NCBI GenBank assembly: GCA_016785225.1
Contig: JAFBJZ010000901.1
Span: 2,046,001-2,110,000 of the forward strand
Origin: Psettodes erumei
Taxonomy: Eukaryota; Chordata; Actinopteri; Pleuronectiformes; Psettodidae
Direction of reading: 5' to 3'
Length of the DNA stretch: 64,000 nucleotides
Positions 1-14,000 of the stretch are shown here, piece after piece. Made by a program: the position numbers and the translations under genes. Numbering within the stretch: the first letter of the stretch is position 1; each line of letters starts with the position of its first letter. The notes under the pieces were generated by a model, which did no database searches, was not told the DNA's origin, and saw only the letters and a list, made by a program, of their open reading frames with translations.

Positions 1-775
1 ATCAAATTAGTGTAACGAAGGGATGATTGTTGTCGTAATTTGTAAGTTTGTTAGGTCATGTTGACTTTGTTCCTTAGATTCACTTGCAGATGAAATGAGC
101 AACATTAAAACTGTGAGTCAAAATTCTTCACCAACCACACAAGCCCCTGTTATGCAAAACTTAAAAAAAAATTATTTAAAATAATTCTAAAGGTGCAACA
201 CACGCTGGAAAATTATGAACAAATATGAACAAAATTACGTCTGCGAAACTGACCTCCTAATTAAGATTCTGTAGATGTACCGTATTTGCCCGAATTAAGT
301 GCAGGTGTCAGCTATGAATAATTCTCTTCCCAAAGGAAATAAAGAAATTCAAACATGAGAGTAAACTTCAAACTCCTGCAAAGTAGGAAATGGTCTATTA
401 AAAAAAGCTAAACTTACAAACATTAGAGCCTTGCAGGATCACCTGTCAGTGTATGCTGCTTACTGATGTCAAGTTACCTCCAAGTACTGTGGTGTTCAAG
501 ATTAATTTTGCCTCCAGGCTCCATCGGTATGAATGCAAGTTTAAGTAAATGGTGGGTCACAAGATTAATCCAAAGCAGAAGGGGTCACATAATGCCAGGT
601 TAGTGGGGGCATAACTCTTTTGCAAGCTTTGAAAGTTTTCATTTCTTGTCACCAGCCAAAAAGTTTGGGAACCAGCAGTGTAGGGTGCAGTATTACATGA
701 AAAAGTAGCATAAATGCCAATCCTCTATACCTCTCCTACAGTATATTCTGCATTATGCATGTGCCACTCAGATAC
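1..775. other. stk32b intron 8, left edge (partial)
   Basis: AT-rich intron sequence downstream of exon 8. The next coding exon (expected to follow LLRK with a KLL...P..R segment) was not found here, so it lies outside the window. Confidence 0.6.
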
Positions 776-892
776 CTTTCTGAGAAGAGACTTCATCTCC
801 AAAGACCAGCCTGCTGGGTAGCTGGGATGGACCTTGTGGAAGGTCTGAAGGATCTCATTAGCTGGTGTGCTGGATTTCATCACATATGGTCT
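776..892 (-). CDS. stk32b: stk32b coding exon 8, kinase C-lobe
   Basis: Encodes 39 codons (residues 223-261) beginning RPYVMKSSTPANEILQTF and ending EMKSLLRK, matching the family's RPY..SST...EI segment and the LL(R/K)KLL helix. Acceptor TCCTCAG, donor GTATCT. The gene continues left of base 1. Confidence 0.94.
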
Positions 893-3239
893 CTGAGGAG
901 AGGAGAGGAGAAGATACGTTACACTGAGCATGGATTCCTTGTCATGCACAGCCTGCAGGAGTTTCTTTGATAAAGTATGTGTCTTGAAGTTTGGCCCTCT
1001 ACACTCTCTCATTTTCTGTGAACCTATTCCCTGCGCTGATGGGGACGAATGACGGAGTAAACAGGAAATAGGGGACAAATCTGAAGACACAACTTAAACT
1101 CTCTGCCTTCCAATGTGACAGGGCTTTCTGTGGGCCAGAAAACAAGGTAGAGCCTGTTGAGACTTCTTCACACCAGTCCTCACGCACATTTGTCGAGGAC
1201 AGAGAGACTTATTACACCCGAGCTGCAGAATGACACAGCTAGAACAATACTGGTTGGAGGTAGACAGTCATTTCCTTTGCCTCTTTCTCCCTCTTATTTG
1301 TTTATGGAAGAGCAGAGGCATGAATGGGCAAAAATACAGTTTTTGACAAACACTTTTAATGTTGTTTCCACTCTCTCAGGTGGTACAGAGTGAAGAGAGA
1401 GAGGAAAGATGACACGCCACCTATCTGGCTGCCTCGCCATTCTTCAGTTTTATTACAGTCTCTTTCAGATGCATGATAGCAATTATATTCCAATTCTGCA
1501 GATGTTCCCCATGCTGTATGAGGTGTCAGACAACTGGTGATATATTCTTTTGGAGTCAGATGTTCAGATAATGTATGTGACTTCTTCAGTTAATTTATGG
1601 TGTGGTCTCAGTCTTTCCTTTTCTGGTTGTTGGAGAAGTTTTGTCCAATTTAGAAAAAAAACTGGGGTCGGAGGAGGCGAAAATATGCTGAGGGTCCTGG
1701 ATCTGTACCTGCAACCTGGATCAGGCCTAACAGGAGAGCATGCTTAATGAGTGAGGAGTTAAATGGTCTGAAAGCAGGGTTGGACGAGGAGAGGAGAAAA
1801 AATTCAGCTGTGAACTTGTTTGCTGTTACAGGCACCAGAGGGTGGGGGTAAAATGACAGGCACACAGAGATTGCTGATAAAGAGACTGATAGGGCCGGTA
1901 AAAAGGTTTTTTTTTAAAAGGTACATCGGCCCACCAGGATTTGTCCCGGTATAACTGATGGCTTGTCCAACCCTGTCTGAAAGTGAAGCCTGAATGAAGT
2001 GAGATGTGGTCGGAGTTTAAGAGAGAGGCAAGATGAAGTAAAGGGTAAGGGGGGATGGAAAGATGCCAGGAGCTGGATAATAGTGGGCTGGGTCTCCCAT
2101 CTAACAGCCAAATAACTCTGGGCATCCAACAGGCCAGTTTTGAACACCCTGAGACTGATTTATGCTTTACAGACAGTGTTGAAACGTGGTAGTTGGAGAG
2201 AAAATGAAGAAGAAAACTCTTAGGAGCCAGAGGGATGACGGGAAAATGAATTGTTTGGGAACAAGCGACGCTGGCATGCAGAGAGAGCGGGGAAAACAAG
2301 TCTGAGAGAAGAGAAAGAAAATAGGTCTAAAGTCTACGCTGTGTCACTCAAGAGTCATTTCTGAGTATGAAGGTGTGCTCAGCAAGTCTCCTCCTGAGTG
2401 AGTGAAGGTTGAACAGTACTTGAATATCACAAGACACAGGCACAAGGGATAAGAAAAGACTCAATTTTGGTGCAGGAAAGATGTAGCATTGAGGTCAGAC
2501 AGAGGACAAAACATATTTCAGAAGGGACAAGCTGTAATTCTGAATGCATTCTAGAAAGCATAATGTAGAAGTGATGAGATAAAATAAATGGCAGCAGTTT
2601 TATGGAGAAGGGTGAGAAAGGATTTGCACTGAAGTGCAAGGAAATGATATCAGAAACACTTCATGACAGTTCAAGTTCGAATTCAGGTGTTCTGGCTCCT
2701 TGTCAGTGAAGACAGAGTTTACTGTTGTTTGCATAATCATCATCTTCCTGAAATACTAGAGGAAATTCTGAAGCAAGTCTGACTTCAGCCCAAAATGAAC
2801 AGACTGCTGAAGCTCCAAGGCATTGGTCTGATAGGGAGATTGAGTAAAGAAAAAAACACCCCATGTTTATTTCCATGTCATCAGAATTAAACTCCTCCAG
2901 ATGGGACCAGCAGTAAATTAAATAATGTTCTAAAAAATCAATTCCAATTATATGGCTCTCGAAATAACTATCATTCTTTTCTTTTTTCTTTTTTGTTCTT
3001 CTGCAGCGATTAGTCTCATGCCGTGACTAAACATTTCAACATCATCTTCCTCGGTAAGGCCAGCTTAAATGTAAAAATTAAATTATAGCTTCACCCTCCT
3101 TTTGTTCGGCGGAGGCTGTAGACTTGCTGCACATCTGCCTTCCTATTGACAGCACTTTTGTAATAACACATATGTCAGGTATCGTATGTATTCCTGACTG
3201 TAGTAAACTGTGCCAGGCCAGGCTGTAGAGATGGTGACG

Positions 3240-3271
<32 letters not shown>

Positions 3272-3405
3272 CGTGCGTGAGTTTTTGCTTTACCTGTCCT
3301 CTTAGTAGCTCATAGGCTGTGATGCCAAGTGACCACCAGTCAACAGAGAAGGAGTAGCCTGGGTGGGCCCCCTCAAAGGTCTGAAAAAGCTCAGGAGCTG
3401 ATAGA

Positions 3406-3436
<31 letters not shown>

Positions 3437-6400
3437 AAAATACAATGAAATTAGATGGAAGCATGGTGTGGGATCACATTTTTATCTTTCCATGGTTAAA
3501 AATTTGCTTTTTTATGTGTGTATTAGTGTATTTTGATCCCTTGTTCTTATTTTAGGAACATTTGGTCAGAGACAGTTTATTTATTAATGTCATGTTTTTA
3601 TAATTCAGACATAGGCCTTAGTTTCATAAATGAGCCATGATGGTTTTATTCAGACATAGCATGCCTGTAACACAGCGTTTGCCGCTGAATCACGATGGAC
3701 TTCAAAACTTACTTTGCTGTTGAAGATTTAATCAGTGACCACTGTCAGCCCACTGTTGGCACTCGCTCCCTCTTGTCAACAGGGAGTCCTCTCATGAATT
3801 ATGTCTTCAGTTTCATCACGTCTGAGACAGAAAATTCTGCCACTTATTTCAGCCTCACCTTCAGCTCTGAGCTGCGAGCAGGTTTTACAGATGCTGCTGA
3901 ACTCAAAACCAGCCAGATTTAACACTTAACTGTCGACCAATTAGTTGGTCCTGCCATGAAAACCTTTATTTATTATTGGGATCAGACTTCGAGCCAAACA
4001 AACGTGCACTGCATTCAGAAAAGGAAGAAGATTATTATGAGACAGTAAATTGTAATTACAATGTTTTTTCTTCTCTTGTTAGAGCAATTTTCTTCTGTAG
4101 CATCACAAAATCTTTGCAATAAATAATTTACTAAACAGGTTTTCTTGGTGCTTTGAAGCTGTCAAAGTCCTTAAAATGGTTAGTTACATTTTTCTTCCTC
4201 CTCCTATGGAAGTGAATGATCTGTTCGAGGGAAAAAGGTTGTTCAGATGTAATCTTGTTCCAAATAGTCAAGATGAATTTCCATCACTCATCCGGGAACA
4301 CCCAGGGACATGCAAACACACTCTACTCTCCTTCATGGAAGGTTTGCTCTGCCTTCTTGCAGTGGAGGAAAAAGTGCAGTTTATCTACTGAGCCAGATTA
4401 TTCTACATCAGGAACACACGCTCTTTATGAGGATAAAATCAGACAGACAAAAACAAAACACATACACAAATCCATTTGGAGCACGCACACACAGAGACAC
4501 ATCCCCCCCTCATCATTCATATCCTCTCTGAAATCCTTTTAGCTCCTATCTGATCTGATTTGAATCCACACTGATCTGAGCTGTACTGTGAACCTAACAG
4601 TCACAAGGGCGAAGACTTGTAGAGTCTTAGGTTTTTGCCTCATGCATCAAAACTAAACACAATACTACATATACTTTTAAGATTTGAGCACAAGAGACAC
4701 ACAAAAATTAGTGACTTAAAATATTTCATAGACAGTTCCCAATGAGGTTTTACCCTTCATTTTGTACCTTACCATAACAGGTTTATTGTTCAATAAGTGC
4801 TCTTTTATTGTTTTCTGTATGTCCTTCTTGGCAATCGAATCAAATCAAATGAATCAAAGTCCATCATTGGTCCCTTTAGCAGTCATTATTCTAAAATTTA
4901 CTTTAAAATTGGAGAATAAGATTGGAGTAGCAATCCTGAACATGCTGTCTAGAGTATATACTGTATAGGCTCTGTATACTCTGTAAGTCCTATTAAAAAG
5001 TATTGATCAAACATTTATTTTCTCACCCATGTATGGCTTGGTCCCAGCGATTGATGTCGCTTTTAGGTCTTCTTTCACGATGGCTGCGATGTTGAAGTCT
5101 GTGAGATGGACGTGCCCTACAGAACAAAGAGATTGCATTACCTCAACATGACACAGTTTTTTTTTTTATCACACATTTATCTCCTAAAGTGGAGGCACTC
5201 TGTTTATGGGATCAATACAAGCTGTGTTCCCCTTTAAAGTTTAAGCTGTTCCTTTTGGAATTAAATTTATCCACAGCTTACAGATAGAAGATGCTCTGCT
5301 CTGTATGCTGGTTTCAATTGTAAAATGAACTGAAGCTTTGTTGATATGAATGAAAGCTGCATGTCTGATATTGAGACACGAGGTGGAGGAGCAAACTCAG
5401 CAGTGGTTTCCAAAGTCGAACCACTGACCTGTGTCTCGCTGTGCTGCAAGACGACTTAGAGACTTTGCCATGCACACTGAGCACACGCTAATGAGCTGAA
5501 TCAATTTGTGTGTGTGTGTGTCCTACTGAGTGCGAGAGCAAGACAGAGCAGGGGAGTTTTTGCCGCAGAGTAATTGTTCGGATGAATGGATGTCCCAAGT
5601 AACCCCCACAAATACATACAGTAAGACCACATACACAAAAGGGATATAGCTGTACTGTAAATAGATTCTTTTTAAATGAAAGGAATATTTTATAACACAA
5701 ACACATTACTGCATGTGAATTTAAAGCAGACAGGAGCTGGTTAGTCAAAAAGAGTCTATTTACAAAAAGACACTGGGCCTTAAAGTTGAGAGAACTTGCA
5801 GAACAAAGCAATCCACATTTATTTTCCCTCTCCTTTTTTTCTCTTCTGTCTGCTTCTCTCATAGCTTTGCAGTAGACAGATTTAGGACAGGACTTCTACA
5901 CAGTGGCCAGCTGGAAGGAACAGACAACTGTTATCATTATGGTGGGCTGCCATGGTGGGCCACAAATTATCTGTTGGCAAACCCCCCCCCCAGAAGAAAT
6001 CAACTCTTGAATAGACACATTTTGAAAATGGCAGCATGGTCAGTTCAAACTGCTTTTGTTCAGTATGGGGTGAGGAGCATCACAGCCTCATGGGTGTGCT
6101 TAATTATTATTAATTTGAGTAGTAACATGAGTAGTTTTTACTCAGTGGTGGGGCAGCTGAAACATCTTTCAGAACACAGTTGATTCTTAGAGAGAGATTA
6201 ACTGATAAATCTTGACTCGGTTATCAAATTTGCACTATGGAAAAATACCTTTTTTCCATAGTGCGTCCATGGAATAGTTGCTGTGATTGGGTGTATTGAT
6301 AAAGCAGTGGAGCCAAACTGTCCGTTGTGAGTGAGTTAAAAGTGGATGATTGGGAGGGGAAAAAAAGAGCATGTCAAGTACCACGTGAAAGACAAGCAGG

Positions 6401-9400
6401 GACGGAGAGCAAGCTAATCACCCTTTCTGGTGTAATAACATAACCAGCCAGTCTAGCTTTTTCCCCTTTCATTGAGTTATATGGAATACAACAGAATTAA
6501 CTGATGTTGCAATGCTTTCAATGTCTCTTTTTAAGCCTTAATCACGGTTCTTTGTCATGCTTTATCCTTTGGATTTTAAGCCACAAGGGCACTATTTATG
6601 AGATGGCCACTTTGCTCTGCCCATGCATGTGTGTCTTAAATTAATTTGTTGAAATGATACATGTAGTGCAGAACATTAGTGCTCCCTTCAGTTCAGATAA
6701 AATCGCTTGCACTCACATCTGTAGTCAGTAAGAAATTAATGCCTGTTTGTAACCGTTCCCTGTCTGTGTCACTGTTGAAATGTGTGGTGGCTGCACAATG
6801 GTGCGGCAGGTTTCCTGGTGGCTCGGTTATCTAATGTGTTTTACTGGGATTACCTCAAGGTTTGATCCTCGTTGGTTATGTCACACTGCTGCACATCTCT
6901 TCTATTTTTAATTTCGCTTTGCTTACTGCTACCTCTAAACACCCCCTACCACTAATGTCAGCTATATAACACATTGCAGAACACATGTTTATTAATGTTC
7001 TCAATGCATTGTCCTGGTTGACTACTTTGTCTTTATGTGAATGCTGTACCTTCAGACACATGGACCTGTTACTATTTATTTTATAAATTCCCTCTCTGGT
7101 ACCTGAAGCATCATGCCCCTTGCATTTTTTATTGCATCGTTTTTAGTCTAAATGCACACTTGGGTAGAAGTTAGACACAAACGCTGCACACACTAGCTGC
7201 CAACAGGTTTTGATTTAACAGAGCCACATTTTGGTCTCTCAGAGATGGTCAGTTATTATTAGTTGACAGTTGCAAGCTACAGTTAATTTAACACTGCAGT
7301 AAACTAACTTTTACATAAAAATCTTAAGCCATTGCAGGTTTTAATCTGCATGTTGTTTATTAATTTTGTATTCATCCTTTTGATATCTTGTATGGTTCTT
7401 GAGGTGTCACAGTTTTTCATTTTTCTGACAGTTCTTGAGTTTATAATAGTAGTGTAAAGGGCCTGGTTAGAAACTTATGTTGTCTTCCAAAACTACAGCT
7501 CTGCAAGACCATGCAATGCATTTCAGCCTTTGCAGGAAATACAACTTAGATTTCAGCTGTTTTCAGCATTGCTTGGTAAATGATCTCAGCTTTCAAGTTT
7601 TACATCTGCTTTTCTGCTGTTTTTTTTTCTTTCGCCAATTTCATCACTGAGCTTTCAGCATTCACTCTGCAGTCATCTTCAGGACATGCTTTTTCTCATT
7701 TGATTTAGATATCATAATGCCACAATGAACAAGAGGCACTTGAGCCACCAAATCATAACGGTGAAATAATCACCATACAGCATTAAGCATTCCTAATTAT
7801 GCGAATTAAGTCATTAATTAAATTACGCCTTATTTAGCTGATATTTCCATGGAAACATGCTTGGTATCATTTCTGAATCTCAAAGCAGTAGGCAGTTGCA
7901 GTTCCATAAATCATGCCAGTTTTTCCTCACTAACTCCTCTCAGCATCCCAGGGCCAAGCTGTTTAAAAACATTTGTTTTGCTCTCTTTATGTCTCTTCTT
8001 CCTTCCTTTATCTCCCTCTCTCTTGTGTCCCCCTGCCCCCCAGTTCCAGTTTGTAGTGACAGCAGGGCTGCCATCCCACATATCCCCTCAGCTCCCTTGA
8101 GCAGCTGTCTGATGCCCTCTGAAATCTCAGGACATTTGTGTGTGCGTGCATGTCTGTGTATGTGTGTACTCTCTTCTGGGCCTATAAATATGGAATTAAG
8201 ATCATTTCATTTACACTCAGATCTTATGAGTCTAAGAACATTGAAGTACATATTGTTCATTCACAGCAGAGGTGATACTCTCGACTACAGCTCTTCTTCG
8301 ACTCAATAACACAACAGACCATTGTGCATATGAAGCTGATGTTTCATGTTATGTAAGAACTTGGCCTTTTTTTCTCTCACCTAAAGAAGCATGTAGTAAT
8401 GGGAGTCCTGCCTCTTAAGAAGCAGGTCAAGCAAGAGGCTCCCATCCTGCCCAAATATGCTTGAAAAAATATTGAGATTTTGTTTCTTTTTGTTTATATT
8501 CACCATGGTAGTGCCCAGCTAAGTCCCAGTTTATTGTGCACTTTGGCTGGCCTTCAGAGTCCTGACCTCAACCCATCCATCACACAAATACTGCTCTCTG
8601 TCTCTTTTCTTATTGTGTGTGTGTGTGTGTGTGTATGCCTATATATGTGAACCTGAAACAGACACTAAAACCTATGATGAGACTTAATCAATCATTCAGA
8701 ATGGGATTTTGACTTACAGCAAAGAGCAGACATAATAAATAGTGCCATGCCCATCCAACATATACTCCTTCTTTCATCCCAAAGTTCAGAAAAAAAGATG
8801 GACATGCCACTGTGCTTAACCAAAGCAGACTGACAGTGTGGACAGAGAGTGGAAATCAGCCCACAGTCTTCTTCTCTATGATTCATTTTTTAGAATAAAT
8901 TAATGTATGCAGTATTTTACATCTTCATGCTGTGAAGCCCATCTAGGCAATGACTCTGAAACCTGCCTCTGAGCATTGCAACTTCTTTTGATCTGTGCAG
9001 AAGTGATCCCAGAGGTTGGAGGTTCTGTAAGAACCCCAGTCAGAAGCAGATAGTTCTTGAATTTGGGACACTAAGTTAAGTTGGGTCACTGTGCTCATCA
9101 AGTCAAATGTTGTTATCATATGTTTTAAAAATCCTGCTAAAATCCTTTAAAATCCTAGTATTTTGGGATTTTGAATTCCAACACACTGCTTCCATATAAA
9201 TTAAAACCAGAAGTAAAAGGAGGGGTCTTACCATGCTCATCCAGTAGTATGTTGTCTGGTTTGATGTCTCTGGATGAGAAAGAACAAACATTGCAGTGAA
9301 ATTAGTATTAGTATGTGTGTTTCTGTATATTGTCCCTTTTATATCAAAACATACCAAAACGTACCACACATTGCGTGCCCAAACTATCGAACGTAAAAGC

Positions 9401-10988
9401 GGCCATATTCACTACTGCGTTTAATCATTTTGCTTAGTGAATTTGCTTAGTTAAAAAATAGACATAAAATACCTAAGATTAAGACTTTAAAATGTCACTG
9501 TGTTCCACCAGTATATGTCAGGTGTGTGACGAAGACAAATGAATATCTAATCCATTTGATGGAGGGGGAGAAGGGACAGCAGGTTAAGCTGTGGGAGTAG
9601 TTGAGACACCTGAGAAGAGGAACAGGTGTAACCTGAAGCTTTTCCCACAGCTTCTACTTGTTTCTCATCGTTGTTTTTCTGCACCTATTTTGTTTTTTTG
9701 CCACATCAGTCCAAATGGCATGGAGAAGAAAACAATTACTCCACATTGTGCTGGAAGAAGCACACTGTGTACTCTACTTTGAAAAATAGTAATTTAAAAG
9801 ATATACTCAATCTGCTCATGATACTTCAAAAGTTTAGACTAAAGAAACTCTAAGGGGAAAATACATTACATATAATAAAGTACTTGGGTATAGTGAATAC
9901 ATTTACATAAATGTCCTTAACATTGGATAATGAGCCACTCATCATCGTGGATTGTGTTTCGGTACACTGCATTTCTTTATGTTTTTGCAATAGAGATGAT
10001 GTGTTCTTAAAAGTATGTTTTTAAAGGACAGTTCAGTACCTGATGACGCCCCGTCCTGGACATTTTTTCTAAATTCAAAACAAATGAACTTTGCTTGTCC
10101 TTGACCCTGTTAGCTCTCCTTTTTCATACCATAATATTGTATGTGCCACTTCCAAAATCATGTGTTTACAAACAATTTTGCCTCTTTCGCATTTTTGTCC
10201 CCATGAAAACCCACTCATGCACACACACACAAACACGCATACTATTTGACAGTGTCAGATTCTGCTAAATACCATCCTCTCCTAAGACATGAGTGTATTT
10301 CTAAATGTTTTGTCTGAGCATTGTACTTTTCATGATACACTTGTGTGGCTGAGGACTAAACCAAAAGAGTGGAAGGGTACAGAGTGTTCTGGGCTTCTCT
10401 CTGTTCTCTCATCTCTGGAACGTGTCCCCATAGCTTTAGAGAAAAAAATGCTTTGAACTTGAGAGACGATACTCAATATTCAGTGCCCTTCTCAAATGTT
10501 CCATTTGTGCTTGACAATCAGTGAATTTCCACACTCTGAAAGTGACATCCACATTAGCGATGAAGACATTGGAGAGGGTACCTGTTGTGTGTGCATGGAC
10601 AGGGAAGTCACAATGCTATAAGCTGATTTAACCAGGTTGAGGAGACCGTATGGAGACTGTAGCACTGTAACACGCACATATCATCTTTGTGGTAGTCTCA
10701 GCTATGAGCCAGCTCATTGTACGTCCTTAATGTTGGACAGGGACTGTCTAATCCTCTGTCCAATGCCCTGTAGGAACCCAACAGTATTTTTGCACATCAA
10801 AGGCCACGCTGACCTGTGTCCTGTGTGCACATGTGTTTCTGTTGCACACTGTCAGAGCTGAGGACAACCTGTAGCACAGAGCTCAGCTCTTGGGTGCTTT
10901 GGTGGATCGGGTGGCACGGGCTCAGCTGGGGATGAGAAAGGTCGACCGTGTAACCCTTAATTAGCTGACATTTGCCTCAAAGGCTGCC

Positions 10989-11027
<39 letters not shown>

Positions 11028-14000
11028 GAAGTGTGGCTGCTGAAAAGCAAGGAAGCCACTTTTATAGCTGAAGGCCACGATGCCATTGTGAAGCTACAGG
11101 ACAAAAAGGAGGGGCAGACAGAGCTGGCTCAAGAAATGAAGCAAAGCAGAGAGCCTCATTAAGAGGTGGCGAGTAGTAAAAGCCAAGTTGTCAATGTAGA
11201 GGTGATGATAATTACCATGACTAACGTATTCTTCTGACAGTGGACATTTAAGAGCAATATAACCCTTAAGCTCTAAGGTTAAGATTGCAAAGTTTGTGTT
11301 TCTGTCAGTGTGGTAGCATAACTTGATTTTCTTAACTACCACTATCTACTTGTCTACCACTGTCCACTGTCTACAAACAACTGTCCTGTCCTATCTACTT
11401 AACTATTAGGCTACTGTCAACTACCTGTTGTTGCAAGTAAGAGTTTAGACCAGAATCAGATGATAGATCAGTGAAGTAACTGTAAATATCCAGTAAGAGG
11501 TGTGGGCGGCATGATGTTCTTAAAATACATTATTCTGTTTTTGTAGGTGATCTATGTTAGTTTAAAACCTGCTGATCAACATAGGCTCCAAAAAACATAC
11601 ATTTTTTAACATACTGTATATTCATCACCTCCTCTAAAACTATTAAATCGTAATAATGTAAAAAGGGTTTGGCATAAATGGCTTGAATACAGTAAATGAG
11701 CATTTTATTTCAAGATATAAAAAGTCTAAAAATTATTTATTTAAAACAAAATAGTCCAGTTAAGTAGTCTTAGATCGTCAGTTGTCTGAAGTCTGTGCAA
11801 GGCTTTTTGCACTAAAATTGCCAATATTACATAAACCTTGGAGACTCATGAAGCCTATTATAACAGTCCTAATCAATACTCACAGTTCCTCAGTTGCATT
11901 CAGTTTAATGGTCCATGAATTAAATTATATTTCACAGAAGGTGACATAAAACAATTACCAAGCAATTACCAACCAAAGACATTCTATCCAAAATAAAGTG
12001 ATAATGAAAAGGAGACAGCTTTGTTATGATGATGTCTGGGGGAAACAGCAATGCCGATATTTACAGGATATTTTTTCCCCTTCTCTGAGCATTGAATTAG
12101 ACTACTTTAGTGTTCCCCCAGCGCTGTTTTAAGACCACTCCACTGTAGCTAGGGGAGGCTTTGACTCTGAATGTAGCTGTTAAAAAAACAACCTGTTCAG
12201 CAGTGTTCTCCAGAGGTCTTCTGATTGAGGAGGTTGCAGCATGTATTTGAAAAAATTATATGAATTACTATTCATTTCTATGGTAAAAGAGAAAGATTTG
12301 AGTTGTCATCTGCACAGTTTTAAGACCAGAAACTGCTATAGTACATGAAATTGTAGCTCTTTTAAATTCACATTTGTGACTGATTTTCAGATTTTTAACT
12401 CTGACTACATTCCAAAGCAGTTCACATAGTAACAGTGTGTAAATTGCTTGGCCAAAAAGAAGAATGAATAAAATTTTAAAAAAAGGAGACAGGAAGTAAC
12501 ATGGAGGAAAATAAAAAAGTAGGTGTATAGAATATATAAAGATCGACTAAGAGAGAGAGGGAGGGTGAAAATGTAAAAGGGTTGAATTGAGACATATAGT
12601 TGGAGATGTAAAGGCCAGACTGAGGAGGTCAACTGAGTTGTACATTCATTGAGTAAGAGAGATGAAGAGTTATGGGGACTGAATTGTGTAAGAGAGGAGG
12701 GGAGATAGTGGAAAATTTAGAGAAAACAATGCGCCACTCTATATGGATAAATTGAGAAAATGAAGTGGGAAGCATAATGGGGTGAACAGAAAATGAAAAG
12801 ACGTTAGGACGTACAAAGAGCCACGGGTAAATGAAGAGGGACAGGCAGAAGGAACGAAGAGTAAACTGAGCAGGTTGGGTAAGATGGATGAAGTGAGAAA
12901 TAGAAAAAGGGAAGAATGGTGGTTAAAAAAAAACAAAAACAAATTTGGGTGCCCTTCAGAGCGAGGACAGAGATGAAGGGGTGGGAGAGCTTGGTGCAAG
13001 CTGATCCCCTCGGCTTTTCTCTCGGTTGAATGGGCCTACAAGCTATTAGCAGGATCTAATGGCCTCATTACAGCCTGGTATCAGAGGAGGAGGGGTAACC
13101 GAGCCCTGGTCCTGCTCATACGATCCTGCACTGATACCGGAGCAGGCCAACACACCTGAGGACCGGAGGCTTATAGTGCGCACACACACACACACACACT
13201 CCAATTATTCAAAAACCTCACAAAAGCATACGTGAACACGCACACATCTGTAAATGAAGGCACTATTCCCCTCCAGTAGTTATGAACTGTGATGAACTAA
13301 TGATAGTGCCAGATAATTAATCAGACTTTAATGATAAGAAGACACATTCTGTTAGCATACCAGTTGTTGTCAGTGTAGGACACTAAGATCCCTTTTTGCA
13401 GATTTAAGTTAGGGCTTGGTATGGTTTGGCATTTTTTAAAGCTTGTTACGATACTAAACCCAAACTTCCCAAAACTTTTAAAAATTTCTTTGCATTTTAC
13501 AAAAGTTCTCAAATGTTTCTAAAACTGTAAAAATTTCTAAAATTGTAAAATGAAAAAAAGTACGTAGAGGGCAAGAGGATGTCATCAAATTACTTGTTTT
13601 GCCAACAAAAATTCACATTTGAGCAGCTGAGGACATTTAATATTCGACATGTTTGCTGATTGATGTTTTTGATTCTCTGAGCTATGGATATGCTTTGATA
13701 TTGTAGTTGCCTTATGTCTGACATATGGGCAAAAAGAAAAATGGATGGATTGTTCTCAGCCATATAAACTCTTTAATTTAGTGGTTTTCCACTTGTTTCT
13801 TTTCAAAATTTCAAACAATCTGTGGCTGCTCCAGTTAAATTGATGTTACTGGGTTTCTGGGCATAGATTGCTGGCAGTTTAAACAGAGGCTCCTTCACGC
13901 TGCTGCTTTATTGGCTCTTCTCCACTCCAGAATAAAAGTAGAGTGTTGGAAATTGTGCTTCTCTCTGTCACAAAAGAGGACTAGAGGAGCTGTGGAAGCC

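Larger units (their letters stand above)
5117..9231. other. stk32b intron 5
   Basis: Contains a perfect 14-bp inverted repeat at 6232-6264, a TG repeat near 8615-8634 and an AT-rich block with TAATTA cores at about 7786-7860. No coding sequence recognised. Confidence 0.6.

Noticed and set aside
3078..3464. 128-codon open frame on the minus strand containing the kinase segment APELF...LLRGQ
   Set aside because: Only 3294-3397 is exon. The rest is translated microsatellite and intron; splice sites and phases define the exon.
5400..5440. GGTTCGA-type B-box on the minus strand near 5416
   Set aside because: No acceptor stem, D arm or anticodon arm can be drawn around it, so it is not a tRNA gene.
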